A DNA stretch of 64,000 nucleotides from Caballeronia sp. dw_276 (lineage in GTDB: Bacteria > Pseudomonadota > Gammaproteobacteria > Burkholderiales > Burkholderiaceae), in assembly GCF_018449635.1 (NCBI RefSeq), contig NZ_JAAVUV010000004.1:62001-126000 (forward strand). Direction: 5' to 3'. Positions 18,961-27,366 of this stretch are shown in pieces. Each line of letters opens with the position of its first letter. Position 1 is the stretch's first letter. Below the pieces are notes generated by a model, which saw only the letters and a program-made list of their open reading frames with translations, was not told the DNA's origin and ran no database searches. The translations under genes were made by a program, and so were the position numbers.

Positions 18961-19302
18961 CAAACGCGTACTCGCGCAAAAAACCGCGCGATTGAGCGCG
19001 TACGTCCAGATTTTCTTAGGCATCCCAAATACATAAGCATTAGCTTATTCAACGCATAAGAAACTTTCACTTTCGTTAATGGATGAACGTTGCCATCATG
19101 GCTTCAGCCTGAAGCACTTGTGGTCATCGTCAAGGCACTCATAAGGATGCCGGCGCGCGACGTGGAGACCGTCGCCGATCGCACGGCATGAACCAGAATC
19201 CGCGGCTTCGCAAGACGCGCCGAGATATTCGCATCGCCTGAAGCCGGATTGACGGTTCCATCCGGCCCGACAGAATTCGTTATTTAAAACAGGAAGAGTC
19301 CG
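18949..19302. other. intergenic region after pyk
   Basis: 354 bp without a credible gene. It starts with half of the palindrome above, then an AT-richer stretch (19018-19085) that could hold a promoter, and a short inverted repeat GCTTCAG-C-CTGAAGC near 19101. The last 15 bases hold the ribosome site AGGAAG of the next gene. Confidence 0.5.
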
Positions 19303-20310
19303 ATGAAAATCTGTGTATATGGCGCCGGCGCGATCGGCGCGTACCTGGGCGCGCAACTCGCTTTAGCCGGAGCGGATGTCAGCTTCGTTGCGCGTGGTCC
19401 GCATCTGGCGGCGATGCAGTCAAGAGGCGTGCGACTTCAGATCGATGGCACCGAACGAACCGTCAAGGTCCGATGTTCGTCCGATCCACGCGAACTCGGC
19501 GTGCAGGATTACGTGATCATCGCGTTGAAGGCGCATTCGGTGCCGGGCGTGGTCGGCGCAATGCAACCGTTGCTCGGACCCGAGACCGCGATCGTGACCG
19601 CGGTCAACGGCATTCCCTACTGGTACTTCTACAAGCACGGCGGCGAATTCGCGAACACGACGCTCGATAGCATCGACCCGGGCGGCAAGCAGTGGAAGCA
19701 ACTCGGACCGGAACGCGCGATCGGCTGCGTGGTCTACCCGGCGGCCGAAATCACGGAACCCGGCGTGATACGCCATGTGTACGGCAAGAAGTTTCCCATC
19801 GGCGAACCGAGCGGCGAGCGCACCGAACGCGTCCAGAAGCTTGGCGAGATCATGGTCGCGGCCGGACTCGACGCCCCCATCCGCGACAATATCCGCGATG
19901 AAATCTGGCTCAAGCTGTGGGGCAATCTCTGCTTCAACCCAATCAGTGCGCTGACCCACGCAACGCTCGACGTGATCACGAGCAACGCCGCAACGCGCGA
20001 TGTTTCGCGGACCATGATGCTCGAGGCGAAGTCCATCGCGGAACGTTTCGGCGTGCATTTTCGCGTCGATGTGGAAAAGCGTATCGATGGCGCGGGCGCG
20101 GTCGGCGCGCACAAGACGTCCATGCTTCAGGATCTCGAAGCGAATCGTCCGATGGAAATCGATCCGCTCCTGACCGTCGTGCAGGAGATGGGCCGGCTGG
20201 TCGGGCAGGCGACGCCGACTATCGATACGGTGCTGGCGCTGATCAAACTTCGCGAACAGATCGCGCAGCACGTTCCGGCCCCGGCACCAGAGCCTGCGCC
20301 GGTGAGCTGA
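19303..20310 (+). CDS. 2-dehydropantoate 2-reductase family protein (ApbA/PanE)
   Basis: A 335-residue ketopantoate reductase-type enzyme. The NADP-binding motif GAGAIGAYLGAQLA is at 5-18. The conserved lysine/asparagine region appears as WLKLWGNLCFNPISALT around 203-219. The family reduces 2-dehydropantoate to pantoate, but many Burkholderiaceae carry several paralogues with other 2-oxo acid substrates. This copy lies at the end of the oxalate/pyruvate kinase region after a 354-bp gap and not with pantothenate genes. A proline/alanine tail (residues 321-335) is unusual. Assignment as the biosynthetic PanE is therefore uncertain. Confidence 0.8.
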   Translation: MKICVYGAGAIGAYLGAQLALAGADVSFVARGPHLAAMQSRGVRLQIDGTERTVKVRCSSDPRELGVQDYVIIALKAHSVPGVVGAMQPLLGPETAIVTAVNGIPYWYFYKHGGEFANTTLDSIDPGGKQWKQLGPERAIGCVVYPAAEITEPGVIRHVYGKKFPIGEPSGERTERVQKLGEIMVAAGLDAPIRDNIRDEIWLKLWGNLCFNPISALTHATLDVITSNAATRDVSRTMMLEAKSIAERFGVHFRVDVEKRIDGAGAVGAHKTSMLQDLEANRPMEIDPLLTVVQEMGRLVGQATPTIDTVLALIKLREQIAQHVPAPAPEPAPVS

Positions 20311-20327
20311 CTGTCGATTTCCTGCCG

Positions 20328-20391
20328 GGTCGTTCGTCGTTGAGTAAGGAGGCGCATAGCGCTGCTGTGCGCGCTTCCCTTATGAACGACC
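20328..20391 (+). other. long imperfect hairpin before the DUF1428 gene
   Basis: GGTCGTTC (20328-20335) pairs perfectly with GAACGACC (20384-20391). Inside, TAAGG pairs with CCTTA and GCGC with GCGC. The structure ends four bases before the AGGAG ribosome site of the next gene, so it could terminate upstream transcription or affect translation. Confidence 0.4.
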
Positions 20392-20407
20392 GAACAGGAG
20401 ATGCGTG

Positions 20408-20761
20408 ATGACTTATATCGATGGTTTTGTGGCAGCCGTGCCCACTGCCAACCGCGAGGCGTTCCGGCAGCACGCGCAGATGGCGGCGGAGGTTTTCAAG
20501 CAGCACGGCGCGTTGAAGGTCGTCGAATGCTGGGGAGACGACGTTCCCGAAGGCACGCTCACCTCGTTCTCGATGGCCGTCAAACGCAACGACGATGAAG
20601 CGGTCGTGTTCTCGTGGATCGTCTGGCCGTCGCGCGAGGCTCGCGACAAAGGCATGACCGCGGTGATGGCCGATCCGCGCGTCCAGCCCGACAAGAACCC
20701 CATGCCCTTCGATGGCAAACGCATGATCTACGGCGGCTTCGAGGTGATCGTGGAAGCGTGA
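20408..20761 (+). CDS. DUF1428 family protein
   Basis: A 117-residue cytosolic protein of the DUF1428 group, a ferredoxin-like alpha/beta dimeric fold of unknown function (MTYIDGFVAAVPTANREAFR at the start, MPFDGKRMIYGGFEVI near the end). The ATG at 20408 is used rather than the GTG directly before it, since AGGAG at 20396-20400 then has standard spacing. A hairpin-forming stretch lies between it and the ketopantoate reductase homologue. No functional link to the neighbours is evident. Confidence 0.85.
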   Translation: MTYIDGFVAAVPTANREAFRQHAQMAAEVFKQHGALKVVECWGDDVPEGTLTSFSMAVKRNDDEAVVFSWIVWPSREARDKGMTAVMADPRVQPDKNPMPFDGKRMIYGGFEVIVEA

Positions 20762-20819
20762 ACAGTTTGCCCTCGGCGAAGCGTTAAGATGGCGCTTCGC
20801 CAAAAGTCAACGCGCACGC

Positions 20820-21575
20820 ATGATCTCCAGCCAGTACATCAGCCGCATCAGCTTGCAGCGGGAAAAAGTCGAATCGTTCGATGTGTATCCGTTCTCGCTG
20901 CCCGCCGTCCGTTCGCTCGAGACGCTCGAACTGCATCCGAAGGTGACGTTTTTCGTCGGCGAAAACGGCTCGGGAAAATCGACCTTGCTCGAAGCGATTG
21001 CGGTTTCCATGGGCTTCAACGCGGAAGGCGGCACAAAGAACTTCCGCTTCGATACCCGCTCGTCCCATTCCACGCTCGATGAATACCTTCGCGTCGCCAA
21101 GGGCTTCAAGAAGCCCCGGGACGGCTTTTTCCTGCGTGCGGAGAGCTTCTTCAACGTCGCGACAGAAATCGAAAATCTCGATGCCGGAGGCGGGTTCGGT
21201 CCGCCAGTCATCAGTTATTACGGCGGCCAGTCGCTGCACGAGCGCTCGCACGGTGAAGCGTTTCTCGCGTTGCTGATGAACCGCTTCGGCGGCAAAGGGC
21301 TTTATCTTCTGGACGAGCCCGAATCCGCGCTTTCGCCGCAACGCCAGCTTGCAGCGCTCGCGCGCATCCACGATCTCGCGAACGACGACTCGCAATTCGT
21401 CATTGCAACGCATTCGCCGATCCTCATGGCGTATCCCGACGCGTGGATCTACCAGTTCACTGCCGATGGCGTAACGCGCGTCGATTATGACGACACCGAA
21501 CACGTCCAGGTCATGCGCGCGTTCATGGCAAATCCCGGGCGGATGATTCGAACGCTATTGGACGATGACGCCTGA
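20820..21575 (+). CDS. stand-alone AAA/ABC-type ATPase
   Basis: A 251-residue P-loop ATPase of the SMC/ABC-like class. Walker A is GENGSGKST at 47-55. An ABC-signature-like stretch (GGQSLHERSHGEA) lies near 137-150. Walker B is GLYLLDEPESALS at about 160-172, and the switch histidine is in IATHSP near 197. No coiled-coil arm, nuclease (TOPRIM) or membrane domain is present. Related small predicted ATPases are widespread and mostly uncharacterised; some belong to defence systems, but no partner gene lies next to this one. It starts 58 bp after the DUF1428 gene. Confidence 0.8.
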   Translation: MISSQYISRISLQREKVESFDVYPFSLPAVRSLETLELHPKVTFFVGENGSGKSTLLEAIAVSMGFNAEGGTKNFRFDTRSSHSTLDEYLRVAKGFKKPRDGFFLRAESFFNVATEIENLDAGGGFGPPVISYYGGQSLHERSHGEAFLALLMNRFGGKGLYLLDEPESALSPQRQLAALARIHDLANDDSQFVIATHSPILMAYPDAWIYQFTADGVTRVDYDDTEHVQVMRAFMANPGRMIRTLLDDDA

Positions 21576-21821
21576 CTGGAGGGATCGGCAAAGATGACCC
21601 GAAAATTGCTGGCGATGGAAAAAGACGCAGCCTGCACGACGTTTTGATCGACTGAACGTCGCTCCACAGGCGGGATCGCGAACGCCATCCGCGCACGGAA
21701 GAACAGCGGAGAAGCCCGTCCAGCAAGCCTCCGAAATCATTAGAAGAATAATTCAATTCTCGCTGCGCGACCAGGCGTGATGTTTGCGGTAATAAGCGCA
21801 CTATTGCTCATCATGGTCGCC

Positions 21822-22076
21822 ATGCTCCGCTTCGCACTGACATCTATTTCCATTCTCACCCTGCTTTCCGCCAGCGCCGCTTTCGCAGCAACCCGCGACG
21901 AACAAACGGCGGCCTGCAAGGGCGACGCCATCCGCTTTTGCGCATCGGAGATTCCGAATGAGCGGAAAATCACGTCTTGCATGAAGGCGAATTACAGCAA
22001 GCTCAGCCCTGAATGCAAGGCGATGTTCAAGCAACCCGCGTCCGATAAACGCAAGAAACCGGTCAAACCTGCATAA
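21822..22076 (+). CDS. exported cysteine-rich small protein
   Basis: An 84-residue protein with a Sec signal peptide (MLRFALTSISILTLLSASAAFA). The mature part has four cysteines in the pattern ACxxDAxRFC, then SCMKANYSKLSPEC, as in the cysteine-rich repeat family (GLG1-like) found in small proteobacterial periplasmic proteins. The C-terminus is basic (KRKKPVKPA). Starts at 21813 or 21780 are possible, but only the chosen one gives a normal signal peptide; no start has a clear ribosome site. Function unknown. Confidence 0.65.
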   Translation: MLRFALTSISILTLLSASAAFAATRDEQTAACKGDAIRFCASEIPNERKITSCMKANYSKLSPECKAMFKQPASDKRKKPVKPA

Positions 22077-22091
22077 ACCAAGGGGCAGCAA

Positions 22092-22271
22092 ATGCTGATA
22101 CAAACCTTTGAAACTGTGCTGACGTGCTCCGCGATGAGCGGTTTGCACTTATTGCTGTCGACGCCTGCTGAACTTGCGCACGCGTTCGGGGCGCTGCTGG
22201 GCGTGATCGTCGGCATTGCGTTGCCGTTGGGCATTGCAGTGAGCGCGCATCGGCAAATCGAAAAGTTCTAA
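22092..22271 (+). CDS. small membrane protein, 59 residues
   Basis: A 59-residue frame, MLIQTFETVLTCSAMSGLHL and onward, ending HRQIEKF. A hydrophobic segment of about 20 residues (roughly 33-52, ALLGVIVGIALPLGIAVSA) should span the membrane. AAGGGG lies seven bases before the ATG. It follows the cysteine-rich exported protein by 15 bp on the same strand, so both may be one transcript. No family is recognised. Confidence 0.5.
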   Translation: MLIQTFETVLTCSAMSGLHLLLSTPAELAHAFGALLGVIVGIALPLGIAVSAHRQIEKF

Positions 22272-22388
22272 GCGCCGCGTTTTGCTGCGGCGCGCAAGGC
22301 CGCGCACTTGATCTGCCTGCCGCTTGAGGCGCACCATGAAAAACGCTGTCGTCCCGGGCGAAACCAGTGTGTGCACTTGGAGGCGAAG

Positions 22389-22868
22389 ATGCCGGATATC
22401 AATCAGGAAAGAGTCGTCGAGATTCTCAATCAGATTCTCGAATCGGAACTCGCTGGCGTGGTCCGATACACCCACTATTCATTCCTCGTGTTCGGCTTCG
22501 GCCGTATCCCAATCGTCGCGTGGCTGAGGGAACAAGCCGATGAGTCGCTCCTTCACGCCCAGCAGGCTGGCGAATGGATCACGACACTCGGCGCGTATCC
22601 GTCGCTTGAAATAGGACCCTTGCTCGATTCCCATACCTTCGATATCGGTTCGATTCTTCGCGAATCGCTCGAAAGCGAGAAGGTCGCGCTGGGTCATTAC
22701 CGGACGTTGCTGCGCGAGGTCGAAAGCCGTTCCATCGCGCTCGAGGAATACGCGCGTCAGATGATCCACGTGGAAGAAATGCATGCGGGCGAGGTCGACA
22801 AGATGCTACGCCGTCCCGGCGCCGTTTCCACATTGCCAGACCCGGGTCTCGCGAAGGACCTGCTTTAA
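22389..22868 (+). CDS. ferritin-like (bacterioferritin-type) protein
   Basis: A 159-residue four-helix ferritin-like protein, the length of bacterioferritin. Ferroxidase-like residues can be seen: Glu in LESELAGVVRY, the DESLLHA stretch, and EEMH near 137-140. The haem-ligand methionine of bacterioferritin appears to be leucine, and spacing around the second ligand pair (E-x3-H instead of E-x2-H) departs from the E. coli pattern. Iron oxidation or storage is likely but not certain. GGAGG lies five bases before the ATG at 22389, which is preferred over a 27-residue longer frame. It is convergent with the epoxide hydrolase gene, four bases apart. Confidence 0.75.
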   Translation: MPDINQERVVEILNQILESELAGVVRYTHYSFLVFGFGRIPIVAWLREQADESLLHAQQAGEWITTLGAYPSLEIGPLLDSHTFDIGSILRESLESEKVALGHYRTLLREVESRSIALEEYARQMIHVEEMHAGEVDKMLRRPGAVSTLPDPGLAKDLL

Positions 22869-22872
22869 CAAA

Positions 22873-24024
22873 TCACCGCAGCGGCCTGAAAAACGCCCGA
22901 AGCTCTTCCGCGAGTTCATGCGGCGTTTCCATGGCGGCGAAATGACCGCCTCGCGGCATGGTGGTCCATCGCTGCACGTTGTAGACGCGCTCGATCCACG
23001 AGCGCGGCGGCATCGGCAGTTCGTGCGGATAGATCGCAATGCCGGTCGGCGGCAACACCCGTTGCCCGCTCGCGAAATGCACCGGCCGCCGCCGGCTCTC
23101 CAGATACATGCGAAACGATGACCCGATCGTGCCGGTAAACCAGTAGATCGAGATATTGGTAAGCAATGCATCGAGCGAAATCGCGTTTTCGATGTCACCG
23201 TCGTTGTCGCTCCAGCTCTTGAATTTTTCAGCAATCCACGCCGCCAGACCCGCCGGCGAATCGTTCAGGCCGAATGCGAGCGTTTGCGGTTTGGTCCCTT
23301 GTATGTGCCCGTATCCGCCTTCGGCATCGGCCCAGGCTTTCGCTTTATCGAGAAATTGCGTTTCTTCCGGCGAGGGCGCAGGTTCATCGCCATCGAGCGG
23401 TGGCCTGTACGAGCCCGGAATGTAATTCAGATGAAGCCCCGCGACGTTTTCCGGATTCTGAAACGCCAGCCAGGTGGAAACGGCCGCACCCCAGTCGCCG
23501 CCTTGCACGCCGTAGCGTTCGTAGCCAAGGCCTTTCATCAGCGTGACCCACATGCGCGCAACTTCGGAAGGTCCCGTGCCGGATGTTGCGGGCGCGGACG
23601 AAAACCCGTACCCGGGCAACGATGGCACCACGACGTCAAACGCGTCGCGCGGATCGCCGCCGTGGCTGGCGGGATCGGCGAGCAAGGGAATGATCGCCTC
23701 CATTTCAATAAACGATCCCGGCCAGCCATGCGTGAGAATCAGCGGCAACGGCGCCGGCCCCTTTCCCTGCGCGTGCACGAAGTGGATGGTTCTATCGTCT
23801 ATACGGGAAGTGAAATGCGGCAGCGTATTGAGCCGCGATTCCTGCGCGCGCCAGTCGAAGCCGTTTTGCCAGTAATCGACAAGACGCCTCAGGAAGGTTT
23901 CATCCGTTCCTTCGCGCCAGCCCGAATCCTGGACACATTGCGGCCAGCGCGCGCGAGACAGGCGATCTTCAAGGTCTTGCAGAGCGGTATCGGGTATCGC
24001 GATCTGGAAAGGCGTGACGTCCAT
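22873..24024 (-). CDS. epoxide hydrolase (EHN-type alpha/beta hydrolase)
   Basis: A 383-residue epoxide hydrolase of the microsomal type. The N-terminal EHN domain (FQIAIPDTALQDLEDRL) is followed by an alpha/beta hydrolase core with the oxyanion motif HGWPGS at 99-104, the nucleophile Asp177 in GGDWGA, and the catalytic histidine in RGGHFAAME near the C-terminus. It hydrolyses epoxides to diols, though the natural substrate is unknown. The ATG at 24024 is chosen over a GTG three codons upstream; neither has a strong ribosome site. It is transcribed away from the FKBP gene. Confidence 0.87.
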   Translation of the reverse strand: MDVTPFQIAIPDTALQDLEDRLSRARWPQCVQDSGWREGTDETFLRRLVDYWQNGFDWRAQESRLNTLPHFTSRIDDRTIHFVHAQGKGPAPLPLILTHGWPGSFIEMEAIIPLLADPASHGGDPRDAFDVVVPSLPGYGFSSAPATSGTGPSEVARMWVTLMKGLGYERYGVQGGDWGAAVSTWLAFQNPENVAGLHLNYIPGSYRPPLDGDEPAPSPEETQFLDKAKAWADAEGGYGHIQGTKPQTLAFGLNDSPAGLAAWIAEKFKSWSDNDGDIENAISLDALLTNISIYWFTGTIGSSFRMYLESRRRPVHFASGQRVLPPTGIAIYPHELPMPPRSWIERVYNVQRWTTMPRGGHFAAMETPHELAEELRAFFRPLR

Positions 24025-24275
24025 GAGTGGCACCGTATAAGGGTTTTATTGCCACCGATGCTACTGCAGTTCTACCAATGCCGTCCCCGCACCCTCGCTT
24101 GCATTGAAGCGCCGTGCGCGTCGCCAACGGCCGTCACGACAACTGGGGCGAGCCGCCTGCCGAATCGCGGCATCTCTGAACGCGGGCGCGCTCGTGCTAT
24201 GGTAAGCAGCTCGATTTCCCGTGGTTCGAAGAAATCGGGCACACCAGTTCACCCACGAAATAATCCGGACGTTTT

Positions 24276-24674
24276 ATGAAAAAAGTATCGCTTTTGCTTT
24301 CGATGGTTTTACTCGCTTCATCGGCTTATGCCGCCGCCGCGACCGAAACGCTGCCTTCGGGCGTAACCGTAACGGAGTTGAAGGCCGGCACGGGCGCGCA
24401 GCCGACCGCCGCCGATACGGTCACGGTCAACTATCGCGGCACGCTTGCGGACGGCACCGAGTTCGACTCGTCGTACAAGCGCGGCACACCGGCTTCGTTC
24501 CCATTGGGACGTGTCGTTCCGTGCTGGACGCAAGGTCTGCAAAAGATGAAGGTCGGCGAAAAGGCCAAGCTGGTTTGCCCGCCGGCAACGGCTTACGGCG
24601 ATCGCGGCGTGGGCGCTATTCCGCCGAACAGCACGCTGACGTTTGAAGTGGAACTGCTGAAAATCGGCAACTGA
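24276..24674 (+). CDS. periplasmic FKBP-type peptidyl-prolyl isomerase
   Basis: A 132-residue FKBP domain protein with a Sec signal peptide (MKKVSLLLSMVLLASSAYAA). The FKBP core is complete: VNYRGTLADGTEFDSSY, FPLGRVVPCWTQGLQKMKVGEK and PPATAYGDRGVGAIPPNSTLTFEVELL. It has the single-domain size of secreted FKBPs and no dimerisation domain as in FkpA. It should speed proline isomerisation during folding in the periplasm. It stands alone, convergent with the deaminase gene. Confidence 0.9.
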   Translation: MKKVSLLLSMVLLASSAYAAAATETLPSGVTVTELKAGTGAQPTAADTVTVNYRGTLADGTEFDSSYKRGTPASFPLGRVVPCWTQGLQKMKVGEKAKLVCPPATAYGDRGVGAIPPNSTLTFEVELLKIGN

Positions 24675-24802
24675 TAAGCGCGTGCTTCAAACCGGAAGGC
24701 GGTGGGAAATATTCAGGCTGCCGTCCGGTCTATCGTCTTGTTTTTCGCGCGTTGCTGCAGTTCGATCAAATGCATTGCCGGCGCGATCAAAAATTCAACT
24801 GT

Positions 24803-25897
24803 TCAAGGTAACTGCTTCGTCAGAACGTCGAATTCGGCGACCCATTGCGCGCGCCAGGCTGCGCGGGTTGTTTCATCGACCCAGGCGCCGTCGATGCCGT
24901 TGACCATGAAACCGCGCAGATCGTCCGTATCGAAGCCAAAGTGGCTGAACATCAGCTCCCATGCCTCGCTGGGATTGACCTTGTGCAGCGTGGGATCGTC
25001 GGTGTTCGGGTGGATCTTCAGGCCCAGTCCGGGCATTTTCCGGATCGGATGGAGCTCGGCCCATTTCTCCGGCGGCAAGGTCCGCAAATAGTACGAGTTG
25101 GTCGGCACCACCGTGAACACGATGCCCGACGCGGCATATTGGGCGGCGAGGGCGGGGTTATCGACGATCGTGTAGCCGTGATCAAGACGGTCTACTTTCA
25201 ATAGCTCGACGGCCGTCTCCACGTTGCGCCATGGCATGCCGAATTCGCCTGCGTGCGCGGTCGTCTTGAAGCCCGCTTCGCGCGCATTGCGGTACGCCTT
25301 CCAGAACAATTCCGGCGGCCGGTCGTTCTCGCGATAATCAATGCCGATACCCGCGACTTCATCGGCGCGATGCGCTTTCATCCACTCGACCAAGGCCACG
25401 GCTTCATCCGGATCCGCCTCCCGGTCGATGCTCGGGATCAGTCGCGCCGACATCCCGAAGTCTCGCGCGGCGTCGCGGATTGCTTGCACGATGCCCGCTT
25501 GCGCATCGCCGTAGCCGATCTTGGAGACGCGCACCGTACCCGTTGGATTCCAGAAAAACTCGGCGTGGCGGACGTTATGCGCAGCAGCATCCTGAAGATA
25601 CTCATAAGTGATCCGATGCAGGTCGTCGGGACCGGTGAGAAGGTGTTCATCGAGCGCGCGCAGCACACGCAACACGCCGACGGGCTTTTCGCCACGCGTA
25701 TAAAACGCATCGATTTCAGCGCGCTCGATCGGCGCATTGCTCTTCTCCGCCAACGCGATAAACGTCTCGTGGCGCACGGCGCCCAGCAAGTGGCAATGCA
25801 GTTCGGCCTTCGGGATCGCCTTGAAAAACGCATGATGCGCGGTTGTGATTTCCACGCCGGTGCGCGAAGCCGGTACGTTGCCGTATGTCTCTTTCAT
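24803..25897 (-). CDS. adenosine/adenine deaminase family protein
   Basis: A 364-residue metal-dependent deaminase. Zinc ligands and catalytic residues can be placed: HCHLLG (first two histidines), TTAHAGE, LDHGY and NTDDP. In adenosine deaminases the first motif is HxHLDG, where the aspartate contacts the ribose 5'-OH, and in fungal adenine deaminases it is HLEG; here it is HLLG. That makes free adenosine a less certain substrate, and another purine or nucleotide is possible. The gene follows the NCS2 purine permease by 28 bp on the same strand, which supports a purine-salvage role. Confidence 0.82.
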   Translation of the reverse strand: MKETYGNVPASRTGVEITTAHHAFFKAIPKAELHCHLLGAVRHETFIALAEKSNAPIERAEIDAFYTRGEKPVGVLRVLRALDEHLLTGPDDLHRITYEYLQDAAAHNVRHAEFFWNPTGTVRVSKIGYGDAQAGIVQAIRDAARDFGMSARLIPSIDREADPDEAVALVEWMKAHRADEVAGIGIDYRENDRPPELFWKAYRNAREAGFKTTAHAGEFGMPWRNVETAVELLKVDRLDHGYTIVDNPALAAQYAASGIVFTVVPTNSYYLRTLPPEKWAELHPIRKMPGLGLKIHPNTDDPTLHKVNPSEAWELMFSHFGFDTDDLRGFMVNGIDGAWVDETTRAAWRAQWVAEFDVLTKQLP

Positions 25898-25925
25898 AGT
25901 TCTCAGTCTTGCGGTAGTGCGGAAA

Positions 25926-27275
25926 TTAATGGTGCTTGACCACGGTCCAGAAGTAATAGCCGAGCGGAATTGCCAGCACGACGAGACCCCACGGCACTTC
26001 CTTGAAGCGTCCGGCGAGCAGCTTCACGATCACGAAACACAGCAGGCCGCCTGCGATTCCCGTGCCGAAACTATTCGACATCAGCGTGAGCAGGACCATC
26101 GAAAGGACCGGGAACGCGTCCGTGAAATCATCGAAATGTGCGTGGCGGATCGTGCTGAACATCGACAAGCCGATCAGGATCAGCGCCGGCGCCGTGGCTT
26201 CTTTGGGAATTGCGAGCGCGACCGGCACGAACAGGAGCATCAACGCGAACATGGCCGCGGCTGCCAGCGATGAAAGCCCGCTGCGCCCGCCCGCCTCGAC
26301 GCCCGCCGCCGATTCGACCAGCGCGGTCAGCGCCGGAATGCCGAACACGGGGCCGAGCGTGGCCGCGATCGAATCGACCAGGAACGGGCGATTGATATTG
26401 GGAAGGTTGGCGTTTTCATCGAGGAGATTCGCTTTTGCGCCGACCGCGAGCGTCGTGCCCAGCGTCGAGAAAAATTCGGCGGCGAAAAACACGAACAAGT
26501 AGGGAATCGCCGCGACCGTCAGCGCGCTCGGAATGTCGAGCTTGAACGCGACGGGCATGATGTCGTGCGGGAACGAAATCATCGATGACGGCAAATGCGT
26601 GACGCCGAGCGGCACGCCGGCGGCCGCTGCAATCAGGATCGCCCAGAGGATCGCGCCGGGGATTTTCCGGCCTTGGAGGACCACGGCCGCGGCCAGTCCG
26701 ATCAACGCGACAATCGTCCCGGGACGCGAAAAGTCGCCGAGCGCGAGCGCATTGGTCTTCGCATTCGCGATCACCATGCCTGCATTCCGAAACCCGAGCA
26801 CGGCGATAAACAATCCTATCGATGCAGCTAGTCCCAGCTTGATCTGCTGCGGAATCAGCCGCACGACCAAGCTCCGCGCGCCGATCAGCGTGAGAATCAG
26901 AAACAGCACGCCGGAGATGAACGCGATGCCCAACCCGGTTTGCCACGCCACATGTTCGGTCGCGGCGAGCGTCACGCCGAGAATCACGGACCCGCCAATT
27001 CCCGGCCCGACAATAAACGGCAGGTTCGTATAAAGCCCCATCAGAACGGTGCTCAAAACGAACACGATGATGGTCGATGTCGTCGCCGCGCCGCGATCCA
27101 TGCCGCCGGTGGCGAGCAGCGACGGAATCACGACGAGCAGATACGCCGCCGCCAGAAACGACGTGATGCCCGCGAGCGTCTCAATGCGCACGCTGGTCTT
27201 CCGTTCGCTCAACGCAAAGCGCCGGTCCAGCCAGCCGCCGGATTTGCGGGGGACGGTTGCATCGGAAGTAGCCAT
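25926..27275 (-). CDS. NCS2 family purine permease (AzgA/GhxP-like)
   Basis: A 449-residue inner-membrane permease with about 12 to 14 helices, of the adenine/guanine/hypoxanthine branch of NCS2 (start GGWLDRRFALSERKTSVRIETLAGITSF; central GVEAGGRSGLSS). It imports purine bases with protons. The ATG at 27275 has AAGGAA six bases upstream; a GTG six codons earlier is not needed. The deaminase gene follows after 28 bp. A LysR regulator is divergent, with its start 91 bp away. Confidence 0.9.
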   Translation of the reverse strand: MATSDATVPRKSGGWLDRRFALSERKTSVRIETLAGITSFLAAAYLLVVIPSLLATGGMDRGAATTSTIIVFVLSTVLMGLYTNLPFIVGPGIGGSVILGVTLAATEHVAWQTGLGIAFISGVLFLILTLIGARSLVVRLIPQQIKLGLAASIGLFIAVLGFRNAGMVIANAKTNALALGDFSRPGTIVALIGLAAAVVLQGRKIPGAILWAILIAAAAGVPLGVTHLPSSMISFPHDIMPVAFKLDIPSALTVAAIPYLFVFFAAEFFSTLGTTLAVGAKANLLDENANLPNINRPFLVDSIAATLGPVFGIPALTALVESAAGVEAGGRSGLSSLAAAAMFALMLLFVPVALAIPKEATAPALILIGLSMFSTIRHAHFDDFTDAFPVLSMVLLTLMSNSFGTGIAGGLLCFVIVKLLAGRFKEVPWGLVVLAIPLGYYFWTVVKHH

Positions 27276-27366
27276 CGAAGATTCCTTGTTCACTATTTTT
27301 TCCTCCGCGCGTTTCGGTGAGCGCGCGTTTTATACTGCGGCGCATCCGTCCAACTGGTAGCGCTTC

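Noticed and set aside
19096..19356. 86-codon minus-strand frame between pyk and the ketopantoate reductase homologue
   Set aside because: Overlaps the start of the downstream gene, has no ribosome site and no recognisable protein.
21595..21648. 17-codon frame after the AAA ATPase with GGAGGG upstream
   Set aside because: Very short, spacing to the purine-rich stretch is long, and nothing else supports translation.
20820..22868. Possible defence island (lone ATPase, small exported and membrane proteins)
   Set aside because: No nuclease, toxin, reverse transcriptase or other defence partner is present, and neighbours are ordinary accessory genes.
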